From Sandarakinorhabdus limnophila DSM 17366 (GTDB lineage: Bacteria > Pseudomonadota > Alphaproteobacteria > Sphingomonadales > Sphingomonadaceae), in contig NZ_ATVO01000007.1 of NCBI RefSeq assembly GCF_000420765.1, positions 162,513-226,512 of the forward strand: 64,000 nt of DNA. Reading direction: 5' to 3'. The notes under the pieces were generated by a model. That model had not been told where the DNA came from. It did not search any database and was given only the letters and a program-made list of their open reading frames with translations. Made by a program: the position numbers and the translations under genes. Shown piece by piece: positions 49,613-63,200 of this stretch. Each line of letters begins with the position of its first letter. Within the stretch, counting starts at the first letter, position 1.

Positions 49613-51208
49613 GTGCGTACGATATTGGATAAATTATCCGTGGCTGTTTCGGGTGGGCTGCTGATGCTCGCAGGAGCATCAGCAGCCTTTGCGCAAACAC
49701 AGCCCAATGATGCCGGCGCACAGGTGCTCCGCCAGGTTGAGCCGCCTGCTATACCGAAGCGGGCGGTGAAGCCGCGCAAGGCGATCACCGTCGCCGAGCC
49801 TCAACAGGCCTCGGGCGCAAAGGTCGGCGTCCAGAGTTTTGTCTTTGAAGGGAACAGCCTTCTGAAGGCCGCTGATCTTGCTGCGCCGCTTCAGCGTTTT
49901 GTGGGCCAGGAGCTTACTCTGGCTGAACTCAACTATGCCGCGGATTTGGTCGGGAAGCTCTATCAGGAGCGCGGCTTTTTTGCCCGCGTGGTCCTTCCCA
50001 CGCAGGATGTGTTGAACGGGATCGTGCGGATCCAGGTTGTGGAAAGTCGGCTTGATCGTATTGAAATCGATCCTTCGGCAGCCGGCGGGCATGACGATCG
50101 CGTGCGCGCCTATGTCGGGGCAGGGCTAAAGCAGGGCGACCCTTTGGACTTGCGCAGGATCGAGCGCGGCACTCTTCTGGTCAACCAATTGCCGGGCGGC
50201 TCGATTCGCACGCTTCTGCGTGCAGGGTCGGCGGAGGCCACATCTTCTGTTGTGGTGTTATCCGAGCTTCGTCAGGATCAGAGCTTCAGTGCGGTGATCG
50301 ATAACGCCGGGTCGGCGCGTTCTGGCCAGCAGCGGTTGCTCCTGAGTGCCAATTTGCATCCGATTGTGGCGTTTGGCGATGATCTGGCACTGTTGGCTCT
50401 CGCTTCGCCGGGAGTGCAATATGGGCGTGCCGCCTATAATCTGCCGATCGGCACCAGTGGACTTTCGGCGAACCTCGCAGTGTCGGGGCTGCACTACGAC
50501 CTCCTGAAAACGCCGGTTTCAATCAAAGGCAACAGCGCGGCCGCAATTGTGGGTCTGCGTTACCCCTTGGTGCTCCAGTCCGACCGCGCAGTCCAATTGA
50601 GTATCGAAGGGGGCTATCGCCGGTTTTCGGACCAAGTGGAAACATTGGTCAACAACCGATCCCTGGCTTACGGGTCGATCGCGCTTGATGTGAGCCAAGC
50701 CGATGCGTTTCTTGCCGGCGGCAGTTCCGCGCTTGGCGTAAGCCTTGTGGCCGGTCAAGCCAGTCGCGATGGCGGCTTTGGTCGGGTTTCAGCCTATCTT
50801 CAGCGTCGCCAACAACTGACAATGCGCGATGCGTTGTCCCTGCGCATCACCGGACAGATAGGCTCAAACAAGCTCGACCCATCGCAATTCCTGATGGTCA
50901 ATGGTTCGAACGGTGTCATGGCCGCCAGCAATGATGATGACGTCTCGGGACGTTCTGGTGTGGTTGGTCGCGCCACGTTCGAGCATCGGTTCGCGCCGGT
51001 GCTCAGAGTTTCGGCCTTTTACGATTTTGGCAAAGTGTACGGCGTCGCGGCAAACCGCCCGAGCCTGCTGCAGGGCGTTGGTGTCGGGGCAGCTTTGCAA
51101 GTTGCGCGGGTGTTGCTGATCGATGCGTCGGTTGCGCACCCGATAAACTCGCCGGCCTCTTTCAATGACAGAACAAAGGCGTGGATCAGCGCCAGGGTGG
51201 CATTCTGA
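49613..51208 (+). CDS. TpsB outer-membrane transporter of a two-partner secretion system (ShlB/FhaC/HecB family)
   Basis: The GTG at 49613 has GAAAGG seven bases upstream and gives 531 residues with a clean signal peptide (LSVAVSGGLLMLAGASAAFA). An ATG at 49589 is the alternative. A Pro/Lys-rich linker precedes the POTRA domains (about 70-220), with FVFEGNSLLKAADL and the second-domain phrase VVESRLDRIEI. A 16-strand barrel of the Omp85 class follows, ending in WISARVAF with the terminal Phe. It would move the TpsA protein across the outer membrane. The tpsA start lies 14 bases downstream. Confidence 0.92.
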   Translation: MRTILDKLSVAVSGGLLMLAGASAAFAQTQPNDAGAQVLRQVEPPAIPKRAVKPRKAITVAEPQQASGAKVGVQSFVFEGNSLLKAADLAAPLQRFVGQELTLAELNYAADLVGKLYQERGFFARVVLPTQDVLNGIVRIQVVESRLDRIEIDPSAAGGHDDRVRAYVGAGLKQGDPLDLRRIERGTLLVNQLPGGSIRTLLRAGSAEATSSVVVLSELRQDQSFSAVIDNAGSARSGQQRLLLSANLHPIVAFGDDLALLALASPGVQYGRAAYNLPIGTSGLSANLAVSGLHYDLLKTPVSIKGNSAAAIVGLRYPLVLQSDRAVQLSIEGGYRRFSDQVETLVNNRSLAYGSIALDVSQADAFLAGGSSALGVSLVAGQASRDGGFGRVSAYLQRRQQLTMRDALSLRITGQIGSNKLDPSQFLMVNGSNGVMAASNDDDVSGRSGVVGRATFEHRFAPVLRVSAFYDFGKVYGVAANRPSLLQGVGVGAALQVARVLLIDASVAHPINSPASFNDRTKAWISARVAF

Positions 51209-51222
51209 TTTTTGAGAAAAAT

Positions 51223-54200
51223 ATGCTGCAATCGAATTTTGTAGAGAACCCGGCGCCCGCTCGGGCGTTCGGGCTGAAGCGAGCGTTCCTGGCCAATAGC
51301 GCGCTTTCGCTCATCCTGGTTTCCCCTGTTGCGGCACAAAACTTGCCCTCGGGCGGGGTCGTTGCGTCTGGCGGGGCGGTTATTTCGCAGACCGGATCGG
51401 CGATGAACATCGTTCAATCGACCCACAAGGCCGTGGTCAATTGGCAGTCGTTTGATATTTCTGCCGGTTCGAGCGTAAAATTCACATTGCCCGACAGCGC
51501 GTCGATTACGCTGAACCGGGTCGTTGGCGATGACCCCAGCAAGATTTTTGGTTCGTTGACATCGAACGGGCAGATTTTCCTGCTCAACCCGAATGGTGTG
51601 TTGTTTGGCGCTACCAGCCGTATCAATGCGGCCGGAATTGTCGCCAGCACGCTTTCATTGTCGGATGATGATTTCAACGCCGGTCGCTACGTCTTCAAGA
51701 AGAATGGCTCTGAAGCTGCCGTTACCAATGAAGGTGAGATTGTTGTAACCGGCTATGCCGCGTTGCTGGCGTCAACCGTGCGCAACGAGGGTCTCATTTC
51801 GGCCCGCATGGGCACAGTCGCGCTTGCAGGCGGCGATGTGCTGACGCTTGATTTGGCCGGCAACAGCCTCGTGTCGGTGCAGGTTGATGCCGCTGTGGTT
51901 GATCAGCTGGTTGAAAACCGTGGCATGATTGCAGCCCAGGATGGGCGGGTTATCATGACCTTGTCATCCGAACGCAGGCTGGTGGACAGCGCCATCGCTT
52001 CAAAGCTGCAGCAGGCTCAGGCGATCGTCGTTTCCGGCAATGGCCGAACCAACCGGATTGTCGCCGGCGGTCAAATTGAGGCAGCTTCGGTCAAGATTGA
52101 AGGCGGCATCACCGGCCGCGTTGAAGCAAGTGGTTCTGTTTCCGTACAGAACCTGTCCGGACTTGGTGGGCAGATCGACATCACCGGTGGCGATTTGGTC
52201 ATCGCTGATACCGCCAAAATCGACGCGTCCGGCCGTTCCGGTGGCGGCGCGATCAACATTGGTGGCGGCTTCCAGGGGGCAGACGCAGGCCTTCTTAATG
52301 CCCGCACCACAGTGGTTGCAGCGGGTGCTTCAATCTCTGCCGACGCATTGAACGCCGGTGACGGCGGCAAGGTGGTCGTGTGGTCGGACAAGGCAACGCG
52401 CTACGCGGGCAATATTTCCGCGCGTGGTGGCGTGGCCGGCGGGAATGGCGGCTTTGCAGAAGTTTCCGGCAAGCAATGGCTCGATTTCACTGGCTCAGTC
52501 GATCTGCGAGCTGCTGCGGGCGAGACGGGCACGCTGCTTCTGGATCCCTATGATCTGACGATCCAGGCGACTGGTACGGACACGGGTGTAACAGGCACTA
52601 ACGCCTCGGCCACCGGATCCATCCTCACCGTCTCAACGATACGAAGCCTACTTGAAACCAGCAATGTCGTTGTGACCACTGGATCAACCGGCGAAGAGAG
52701 CGGAAACATCACGGTCGCCAGCGATATCAGCTGGGTCACCTCCAATGACCTGACGCTGCGGGCCGCAAACAATGTGGTCATCAATGCCAATATTCTGGCT
52801 CTGTCCGGCGCCCTAACGCTTGAAGCTGGCCGAACGGCGGATGGCTCAAGCGCAACGGCCTCGGGTTCGGTGTCGCTCAACGCGGCCAACAATATCCGCC
52901 TGCTTTCCAAGGGGCTAACCGTCAGTGCTGTAAGTGGCATTGCGCTCAGCGGGTATGTTGAATCCAAGACGCTTGCGACGCTGACCACGTCGGCCACCAA
53001 CAGTAATGTCGCTGCTTCAAATGCGTCCAATATCTTCTCTTCAGGGGTCACCGCCACTTCTGGGAGTAGTGGATCGATCAATCTGAAGGGCACTGGCAAT
53101 ACCGAACTCAAAGCGATCACTGCCGGTACGGGTGGCGCGACCATCGAAGTGGCGGGGAGCGTCACCAGCACTTCGGCCTTTACTTCGCAAGGTTCGGCGT
53201 CAATTACTAGTTCCGTAGGCTCTGACGGCAACATTGATTTGACTGGCGCCTTTTCGGTCGCCGGCAACGTGACGCTTTCTGCTGATAAGCCCGGCTTTAT
53301 CCGGATCAACAACATTACCCGCGACACCATGTTCAGCACGGTGACGGGCGGCGGAGCTATTACGCTAACCAGCGCGGCGAATGCCATTACGCTCGGCGTG
53401 AGTGCGCAGGCAATTACGGGGCAGGGTGGCGACGCCGGCCAGGCCAGCGGTCTGGTATCGATTTCAGCAACTGCTGTGAATATTGCTACGTCAATTGTTA
53501 CCCAGGGCGGCAATGTTAGCATCACGTCAACCAGTGGAGCCGTCACTGCGGCCGCTGGTGCGAACATAACCACTACGGCCATTGCGAACACAGGCACGAC
53601 TTCGGGTTCGGTTACTGTCGCTGGTGCAGCCGGGGTTACGCTGAACAACGTTACGACCACCGGCGCGGCGAACGACGTGGCCGATGGTAGTAACGCGGCG
53701 ACAGTGAACATCAGCTCCTCGGGCGGCAACGTTTCGGTCGGCGCCATTACGACATCGGGTGGCCAACCGCAGCGCGACGACACGCCTGGCGCCGGTGGCA
53801 CCGGGCTCGACAACGGCGGTAACTCTGCTTCGATTACGTTGAGCACGACTGGCGCCAACCGGACCATCCTGCGCGGTAACCTGACCGCCATTGGCGGTGA
53901 GTTCAGCGGCACCAGCGTCGCGGCGCAGGGCCTTGGCGGCAACATCACGGCAAGTGGCCGCGTTACGCTCAGCGAGCACGTCACAATCGATACGGGCGCG
54001 ACGACCGGTTACATCTTCCTTCTCGGGACAGTGGACTCGGAATCCGCGTCGGCGCTGAAGGCGCTGACCCTTCGGGCGGGTGCAGGTAACGTACGCCTCG
54101 GCGGTGGGGTTGGCCAGACTGCTGCGCTCTACTCACTGGATGTAACTTCGGCAGTCACAACTGATATTCTTGCAAACCTTAAAACAGACGGCACCACCAG

Positions 54201-57200
54201 CATCGGCGGCCGGACAACGGGTGTCCGCATCGCGACGACATCCAAGCTTAACATCGGGAATGTATTAACGCAGGCCGATAATACGCCGGTTGTTATCGAT
54301 ACCAGCGGCGGAAACGGCGAGTTCACGCTCAACAATGGCGTCGCCAGCCCGATCAATACGGAATTGCATGCGCCCGTCACGTTCACGCGCGGCACCGGGG
54401 CGATCAGCCTCAATTCGACGCTCTTCAGCAGGACAGGCGAATTCAACAATCTGAGCTTTAACACAGCCAGTGGTTCGGGTGGCGCTGTTACGATCGTCAG
54501 CACCATTGGCGGCGGCACGTCGGGCAGCGCGACCGCACTTGGCGACATCTCCCTCTCCAGCGTCAGCAACCTGAGTTTCGCAGGCAGCATCTCGGCCAAG
54601 AGCCTTGTGTCGTTGGGCGGCAGCGGATCGATGGCCCTCGCAACAAATGGCAGCGCCGTCCAATTTTATAGCGGCGCAAGCGGCTACCAGCTCTCTTCAA
54701 GTTCTGGCTCGGCCCTGTCCGTCAACATGAACGTGACGCTTACGCAGAGCGGCGCGCCAGTGTCGGTGTCGGCAACAGGCGCCACTACGCAACTGACGAT
54801 CAGCGGCACAACGACGACCGCTGGCGGGGCAGTGACGATTTCAACCAAGGGGCTGCTGTCGGCGACGCAAAACAACAGCAGCATCCTGACCTCCAACGGG
54901 GCGATCACGCTCACGGGCCTTGGCGGCATTGATAACCAGTCCAATCAGTCTACCAGCGTTTACAATGCCGGGTCAGGTAAGATCCGGATGTTTGGCGGTG
55001 GTAATACCATCACGCAATATGCGCTCCTGTCGACGACCAATGCCGATACAAATGGCACGCCGGCGGTTCTCATCACCGATGCTGGCGCGGTCAATCTCTC
55101 TACCGTTAACATCAATAACGGCACTCTGGGCCTCGGCACCCTTCAGGTGGGCATTGTCGACTCCGACGTCGCCGTTGCGCCCGCGCAAAGCGTTAGCGCC
55201 GGCGGGTCTTTGACATTGCTGCACAGCGGACTGCGCCTGCGGACGAGCCAGGCGCTGAAATTAAAATTTACAGGCGATGAGACGACCAACAGTTTTGTCA
55301 TCACCGGCACCGATGCTAGCGGTAATGCGCAGTCTGAAACCGTGTCTGGCACCTCTGCCGGCAGCGTGACGTCGACCAAGACCTACAAGACGATTAACAG
55401 CGTTGTGGCCACAAATGCGACAGCGGCGAATGTCTCTGTCGGGCTTGCGGCATCCGACAAAATTTCGGGTGCGTTTTCTCAGGCTGATGTCTTTATCCAG
55501 ACAGATAAAATAGATATCGCCAATTTGAGCATATCGTCTGCAAGCTCGATTTCTATCACCTCGACAGCCAACAAAATTGACACGCTCGGTGATTTCGATG
55601 TGGGCAGCAGTCTGACCGTGAGAGCTGTGGGCCACACGGCGGGTATGGCGCTGACGGGCAATGTGACGGCAACGACGATCGATATCGCAACTGGTAATGG
55701 CGCCCTTATTCTCGGCAATTTCAATATTACGTCGACCGCGGGTAATGTGACGCTAACCGGTCTCGGGGTTACTCAAGGCGTCTCATCAAATGTTACGTCA
55801 ACAAATCAAGTTATTATCTATGGATATGACTATAACAATGCGAACAACCGCGGTATTATTGATTTAAAAGGCAACATATTTGCCGGCAATACGTCGGCTT
55901 CGTCGGTTTTAATTCACGGCGGCGGATCTAGTACTATTCTTGGAAATGTCACGGCGGGCACTTTAGCTTCGCGCGGCGGGCTCGTTATCGGCGACGACTC
56001 ACATTATAACGTTCCAAGCACGGGGCACAGTTTTTGGAACTGGTTCGGGGGTAGCGTCTCTCAGAATTCTGGAACGGCCTTAAAGGTCGGCCAGGTTACG
56101 CTCAGGGCGCGCGATGGAACCACCGGCAACATCACGCTGACCAATCCGAATAATGAGTTCCGTCAAATTGACCGCGTCGTGCGATATGGGTCATTCTCAC
56201 TCTTCGATGCCGACACAGAAGGTAACAATCTGAACAAGTCTGGTCGGCTCGATGAGGGCACGACCAGTAATGCCATTAGAATCGCGACGCAGGGTTCGTT
56301 GAACGTCGCCTCCAATACAAATGGCAACACGGTTGTGCTGGAAGGATCTTCCATAACATCCGATGGCAACATAAATTCGTTGGCAGGAAATCTCATACTC
56401 CGCGCCCGAGGCGGAAACATTACATTTTCGGGCGGCACGCAGCAGTCCTCAAGTAATTCCAATACTTATTTAATTCAGAATTCTAATAACGTTCAGCTGG
56501 GTTACCAGGTCACTTTCGGTTCGCTGCAATTCGGCTCTGATGCGGTTACGACAGCGGTTTCTGCAAGCCAGGCTGTCGCCGATGCAGGCGGTGCGGTCAC
56601 GATCAATGGCAGCGCGGCCGCCAGCAACGTGGCGACATCATCAACAGGCAACCGCATTGTCATCACGAGCGCCGCGGATGATAGCGCGCGCACCTTTACT
56701 GTGACCGGCACCGACATGTTTGGCCGTGCCTTGACCGAAACGATTACGGGCGCGAATGCTGCTGCGGCATCGGGCAGCAAATATTTTGCGACTGTGACCG
56801 CTGTTTCGGCGGGCGCTGGTGCAGCCTCCACCGTGGCCGTTGGTTGGGCGACAGAAAATGTTGCCGGTAACGTCACCCAGCAGAACGATGTCGACGTGGT
56901 GGCGCTTACTGGCAAAGTTGGCGGGTCGATCACGCTGGACCGGTCAGGCAGCAGCTTTACTTCCGTTACGAATTTGACCGCCGGCGGTGCTTTAAGTCTT
57001 CGGACGGATAACACACTTACCGTTTCAGGTGCGCTCGCCTCGACAACGGGTGCCCTTACCCTGATGAGCAACAACACGCAGACCGTGAGTTCGACAGGTT
57101 CGGTGACGGCGGCTGGCAATGTTACGATGACAACGACATCGCAGGGCATCTCAATTGCCGGCGCGGTGACGTCAACAACCGGTACGGTCTTCATAAAGGC

Positions 57201-60200
57201 TAACACTGGCCTCACAGTCGCCAACACCGGCAGTGTGACGACCACTGCGGCCTCCAAGGACATAACTTTACAGGCGGCAGAAGGCGGTAATACCAATACG
57301 CTGAGCGTTCAGGGAGCAATTTCCGCGACAGGGAATGCTTTCGTACAGAGCTGGGGCCATCTTGATAACTCCGGCCTCGGGACGGTCACCGCAACCGGGT
57401 CCGTGACGCTGGAAAGCGGAAAGAACCAGTCGACTGTAGCGCAAAACTTTCGAAACATGACCCTTGGCGCGGCTATCAACGCTGGCGGCACCATCACCGG
57501 GGCGGCATACGGCACCCTTACGCTGACAGGCGCAATGACCTCTGGCGGCAATATCTTGCTGACCAGTGGCCTCTTTTATCAGAATCCGACAACGTTCAAC
57601 GGCCAGGCGATGAACATCAACGGGGCGGTCACGTCGACCGCGACGGCTGGAACGGTCACGTTTCATGCAGGGGGCGCCTTCTCCAATAACGCAGCCGGTC
57701 TTATTACTGCTTCTGGCGCGCAAGGTGGCGTGGCGATCACAGCTGGCAAGGGCGTCAACCTTGTCGCTGCGAGCAGCACATATGACCTTACGCTGAGTGG
57801 CAATATCACGTCGGGCACGGGCGGCATTCAGTTCCATGCAAGCAAGGCCATAACTCAATCCGGTGCTTCGGTGCTGACGTCAACGGGCGCTGTTTCGGGG
57901 CAAAGCGCCGCCGGTGCGGCCGGCGGAGCGGCCACGGCTCCAGCCGCGCGTGCGTCGGTGACTTTCAACAACAACAACAACGTCGCCTCAGTTGGTCCCT
58001 TCTATGTCGCGACAGGCATCGCAGCCACGCCTGCAACCTTTACCTTCCGCAATGTGGCTGGCCTTCTGCTATCGGGTGACATCAAGACGTCTGACGGCGC
58101 AATTACGCTGACGGCTGTCAACGGTGCGCTTAACCTTGCCGGCTTTGGGGTTTCAGCGGGCGAACTTGCCACGGCGGGCAGCAACATTGTCCTGTCTGGC
58201 CGTGGCATCACTCAGAGCGGCGGCACCATTAGTGCAACCGGCTCCCTCAACGGTACTACGCCGAGCAATGGCACCAACGGTGGTACCATCTTGCTGACGG
58301 GTAGTGACGGCACAGCGGCTGGCGCGATCACCCTATCTGGTACGTTGGCAACGGCTAACACAACATCGACCGCGATCACGGTGCGCGGGACCACCGCGCT
58401 GATGCTGCCGAATGTCACGACGGCGGGCGGCCTTATCCTCGGCGATAACAGCTTTGCGATCACTGGCAATGTCACGCAGGCACAGAATTCGGTCATTCAA
58501 ACGGCGTTACTGAACATCGGGACGGTGACTACCGCCGTCGGCGGGTCGGTCGTGCTGGCGAACCAGAACAAGATCGACACCCTGAACCTGTCCAACGTCA
58601 CCAACGTCGAGGGCACGCAGTATGACCTCGACATTGCCGACACGACGGGCGGCCTCACCATTGCGGGTGCGCAGACGAGCACGGGCGGCATTCGCATCGC
58701 AACCGCGAAGAGCACGGGCGCTGTGGGCACCCTTGTAATTGGCACGCACAACATAACGGCAAGCGGCGACATCTTTCTCGGAGGGGAAACGATTAGCCAA
58801 TCCTCCGGATCAAGCATCAATGCTGATGGCAGTGGCGTCTCTACCATGGGTGGAACGATCACCGTCAGTGGCGGTGGTGGTACGAATGCCATTACGCTTG
58901 GCGGCACTATCACGACGGACAGCAATTCAGAGTCTGCAATCGTCTTGCGTAGCGCCGCCAACGCAACGCTTAACATTGTCAGCGCTGTAGCTGGCGGCGT
59001 ATCTTTGGGCGTAAGCGGCGGCGCGCTTTCTGGCGCGGTGACGCAGAGCGCGGGCACGGGCATCATCTCGGCGGCAACGCTATACGGCAATGCAGGCAGT
59101 GTCGTTGCCACCAACACCCGTGTCGACAATCTGGGTGCGTTTACCACCACGGGCGCGCTGACCATTTCGGACAAAGGCGGCGCGGGCGGCGCCGCGGCCG
59201 GCCTTACCCTCATAGGAAACGTCACCGCCGGCGCCGGCTCGCAGATCGAAACCACCGATGGCGAACTGCGTCTAGTCGGAACCACGGTGAATGCCGCGGG
59301 GGTTGACCTGGTCCTGAAGGGCATTGGCGTAAGCCAGACCTCTGCATCCAAAGTCTTTGCCACGACCGCGCAAGTTACGGGCGGAACGGGCAGCATTGAC
59401 CTGTCAAGCATGCTCAACGATTTTACGGGGCAGGTGACGCTCACGGCTACAGGCGCAGCAGCCTCTATCGGTGACATTAACGGCCTGAGCCTGAACTCGT
59501 TGACCGGAAAGCTCGCTGTCACCACGTCAATCACCGCTATTGCGGGCACGCAGCTTGTGCTGACGCCAGAAAATCTGACAACGACCTCTGGAAATATTTA
59601 CTTCCAGTCAAAGGACGGCAACCTAACGACGCCGGGGACGCTGACCACGACAACGGGCAACGTCACGCTAATCGGCAATTTCGTCACCGGCTCCAACGGG
59701 ACAGTTCAGGTCAACCAGACCATTACCACCGGCTCGGGTGCGGTTACAGTTAATGCCGACAAAGAAGTAATCCTGTCGAAGAGCGTGCTTTCGACAAGCG
59801 GGAACATGACTGTTTCTGGCGCTACGGTCACGCACTCCACGGGTTCACTCAATGACATTCTCTATCTGCGGACTGGCTCTGCGGGTAGCATCAATGTCAC
59901 AGCCAGCGGGACTGGCGGCCTCGTGATGGGTCAATACTTCTATTACGAGGCCGGCACGGGTGCGATAAACGTCACATCGGGCGGCACGGTTGACCTTTCC
60001 AACATGACGAGCTCCGGCGTGTTGACCGTCAGCGCCGTTGGTCAGGTCCAACAGGTTGGCCTTGGCTCTTCCATCTCGGTCAACGCCCTAAGCGTTAAGA
60101 CCCGCAACAACGGCTCTATTTCGCTCGCGAACATGTCGAATAACGCGGCGTATGTTAAGCTCTTGTCGCGCAATGCGGCCGATACAGCGGCCGGCAGCGG

Positions 60201-63200
60201 TGCAATCAGCTATTTTGACACCAACGGGATGTCTGTCAGCCAGATCCAGTCGGCAGGCACTGTGACGCTCACGTCGGGCGGTGTTATTGATACCGACGCC
60301 ACAAATGTGCTCGGCAGCGGTTTGGTCGAAGCAACCAATCTGACGATAAAGACGCTTTCCAATGCTGGTGCCGGCGTCATCCTGACGAATGCCAGCAATG
60401 ATATAGGCACGCTCAATGTGTCGGTACGCAACGCAGCCGACACCGCCGCCGCAGGCAGCACGGCCACTGAAAATACCACAACCGGTACGGGCGGGGCTGT
60501 TCGGGTAAGCGACACAAACGGCTTTATTGTTGGCTCATTGCAGACGGGCGCATCCGCGGTCCTGTTGGCTGGCGATGCTGTCACGCAGACCGGCGCCATC
60601 ATTGTTTCAAAGCTTGGCCTTAGCGGGGCAGGCAGGTTCACGCTAAACTTGGCCAACGCGCAGAGCGCACCGCTGAACCAGATCTCAACCTTCGCGTCGT
60701 CGGCAACGGGTGCGGTCGTCCTGACGACCAACACTGCACTTACGATTGGCGCGGTAAACCCGACCGGCATCACCACGGGTGGCGCGCTCATCACCATTAC
60801 CGCGCCAAGCATTAACGCTAGCAGCACGACGATCGATACGCGTAGTTCGTCCAACGTCGTAACATCCGGCGTTGTCACACTGACCACCACCGGCACCGGG
60901 AGTGCTGGAAACCTTGTTGTGGGCAATATCATCACGACAGGCGCGAGCGCGGCTGCGAGCAGTGACGGGCAGGGCGGCAATGCCGGCAACATTACGCTCA
61001 CAGCATCCGGCAGCTCTTTAACCGTTTCCGGCGCGATTGGTGCGCGTGCAGGCGCGGCAGACGGCTCTGGGGCTGCGGGCATTGACGGGACGGTCAAGTT
61101 AATCGCTAGCGCTGGCCAGGTGCTCCAAGCCAATGGCTCTGGAACAAACGCCATTAATGCGGGCGGTCTTCTGGTCGATGCCGGGCTCGCTGTAACCCTG
61201 CTTGACACCGGCAATAACATTAGTCGCCTGTCCGCTCGAGTTTTGGGTACTGGCGAAGAGTTTAAGTTTGCCAGCTCAAACGCCTTCGCCATCAATGGCG
61301 GTACGGCAGCAAATCTGGGCTGGACTGGGCTTGCAACGAGCGGTGGCAATATCACGCTTTTGGCAACTGGGGCCGCAACTGTCCTTGAAAATATTTCGAC
61401 GCGCGGCGGCAGCTTTACCGCGGTCAATCTCGCCAGCCTCGGTTCCTCGTCAGCCGACATTTCGACGGCGGGCGATGTTACTTACGCGTCGGGTGCCTAT
61501 AAAGCAGGCGGCGCAATCTCCATCCAGACGACCGGGGCCCTGACAACGGGCGCCGTAACTTCTGCTGGCGATACAGCAGCGAGCAGCGCCACGGGTAACT
61601 CAATCTCGTTGGTTGCTGGCGGCACCCTTACATCTGGTGCGCTGACCAGCAAGGGGGCAGGCGCTGCGGCTGGCAATGTCTCGCTCCAGGGCGCCCTTAT
61701 CCGCATGGCAGGCAATATAAATGCTGGCGTTGATCAAGGCACGAGTGCGACTTCGGGCGGAAATGTGAGCTTCACAGGGCCAGTTGTGCTCACCAATTCA
61801 GACCGGACGATCACAACCGGCGTCGGCAACGGCTCGATCACTTTCGGCAGCACGTTGAACAGTGATAGCGCAGCGCGTAATCTCAGCATGACGGCCGGCA
61901 CTGGCAGTATCAGTTTTGGCGGCAACGTGGGCACGACCGCCGCGCTTAATAGCTTGGCGGTGTCTTCGGCCAACAATGTCACCTTCTCTGGAAATGTGGC
62001 CGCGGCAGGCTTTGTGCAATCGGCAGGAACCGGAACGTCGCTGTTCTCGGGGACAACTACCCTCAGCGGAGCATTCTTATTTACCGGCAACGAGCTGACC
62101 ATTAATGGTCCGCTTTCAAGTACCGCTGCGATGACTGTAGTCAATGCCGGAACGTTTACTACCAGCGCCGATGGCGACCTGATCGCGGCTGGTGGTTTAA
62201 GCCAGACCGGTGCTGGATCGAGCCGTATCGCCGGGGACATTACCACCACGGCCAGCAATATCAGTTTTGCTACGCCTGTGGTTGTTACTGGCAATGTTGC
62301 GATGGGTTCGGCTAACGGCAACATCAATTTTGTCGGCCTGCTCGACGGCGATGGCAGCGCTACGCCAGCATCCCTGACGCTCGGCTCTGGAACCGGAAAC
62401 GTCACCTTCAGCACCAAGGTTGGTTCGCTGGCCATGCTTGGCGCGCTTGGCGTTAATACGACCGGCCTGGCCAGTGCTACCGACACCATCCAGGTAGGTT
62501 CGTTTGCAATCAACGCCGCATCGACCCTGCCTGCCGGCTCGGCCACGCTACTAGCAAATGTGACTACCGCGACAACCCAAGTGTATAATACTGCGCTGAA
62601 TGTCGGAGCCAATATCAACCTCACAGGCACGCAGATTACCACGGGTGGCACCGTCAGCGGCGGCGGCAATTTCGCCCTGACGATCACTGGCAATGCTGTG
62701 CTGGGTAACGCAAGCGATACACTCGACAACATCACCGGCCTGCAGGCGCTCACCGTGACGGGCACCACGCTAATCAATACCGGCGTGATCACGACCCGCG
62801 GCGGGCAGACATATACCGGCAACGCGACGCTCGGCAACGCCACAGCTCTGTCTACAACCGACAATGGTACAGTGCTGTTTTCCGGCACGGTAAATGGCGC
62901 CAAGAACCTGACTATTAGCACCGGCAGTGGCAACGTGACGCTGACTGGTGCGGTTGGCGGGACTACGCGCCTCGGGTCGCTGACCCTCGTGAGCACTGGC
63001 GCGACGACCTTCGGCTCGAGCGTTAAGGCTGCCTCGCTGTCGGCTAGCAACAGCGGCACCGTCTTCGTCGGCGGTGACATCGATACAACTGGTGCGCAAG
63101 GCTACAACGGATCGCTGGTCCTTAATGCCGATGCAGTTTTAGTCGGTACCAATATTTCCTTCGGTCAGATGATCGACAGTGATGCGGCATTGACTAAGCG

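Noticed and set aside
52548..61460. Several long minus-strand frames (for example 52548-53984, 58497-59549, 60210-61460) opposite tpsA
   Set aside because: They are Pro/Ala/Val/Ser-rich mirror images of Thr/Gly/Ser codons in tpsA. None has a start signal or domain, and the plus frame never breaks.
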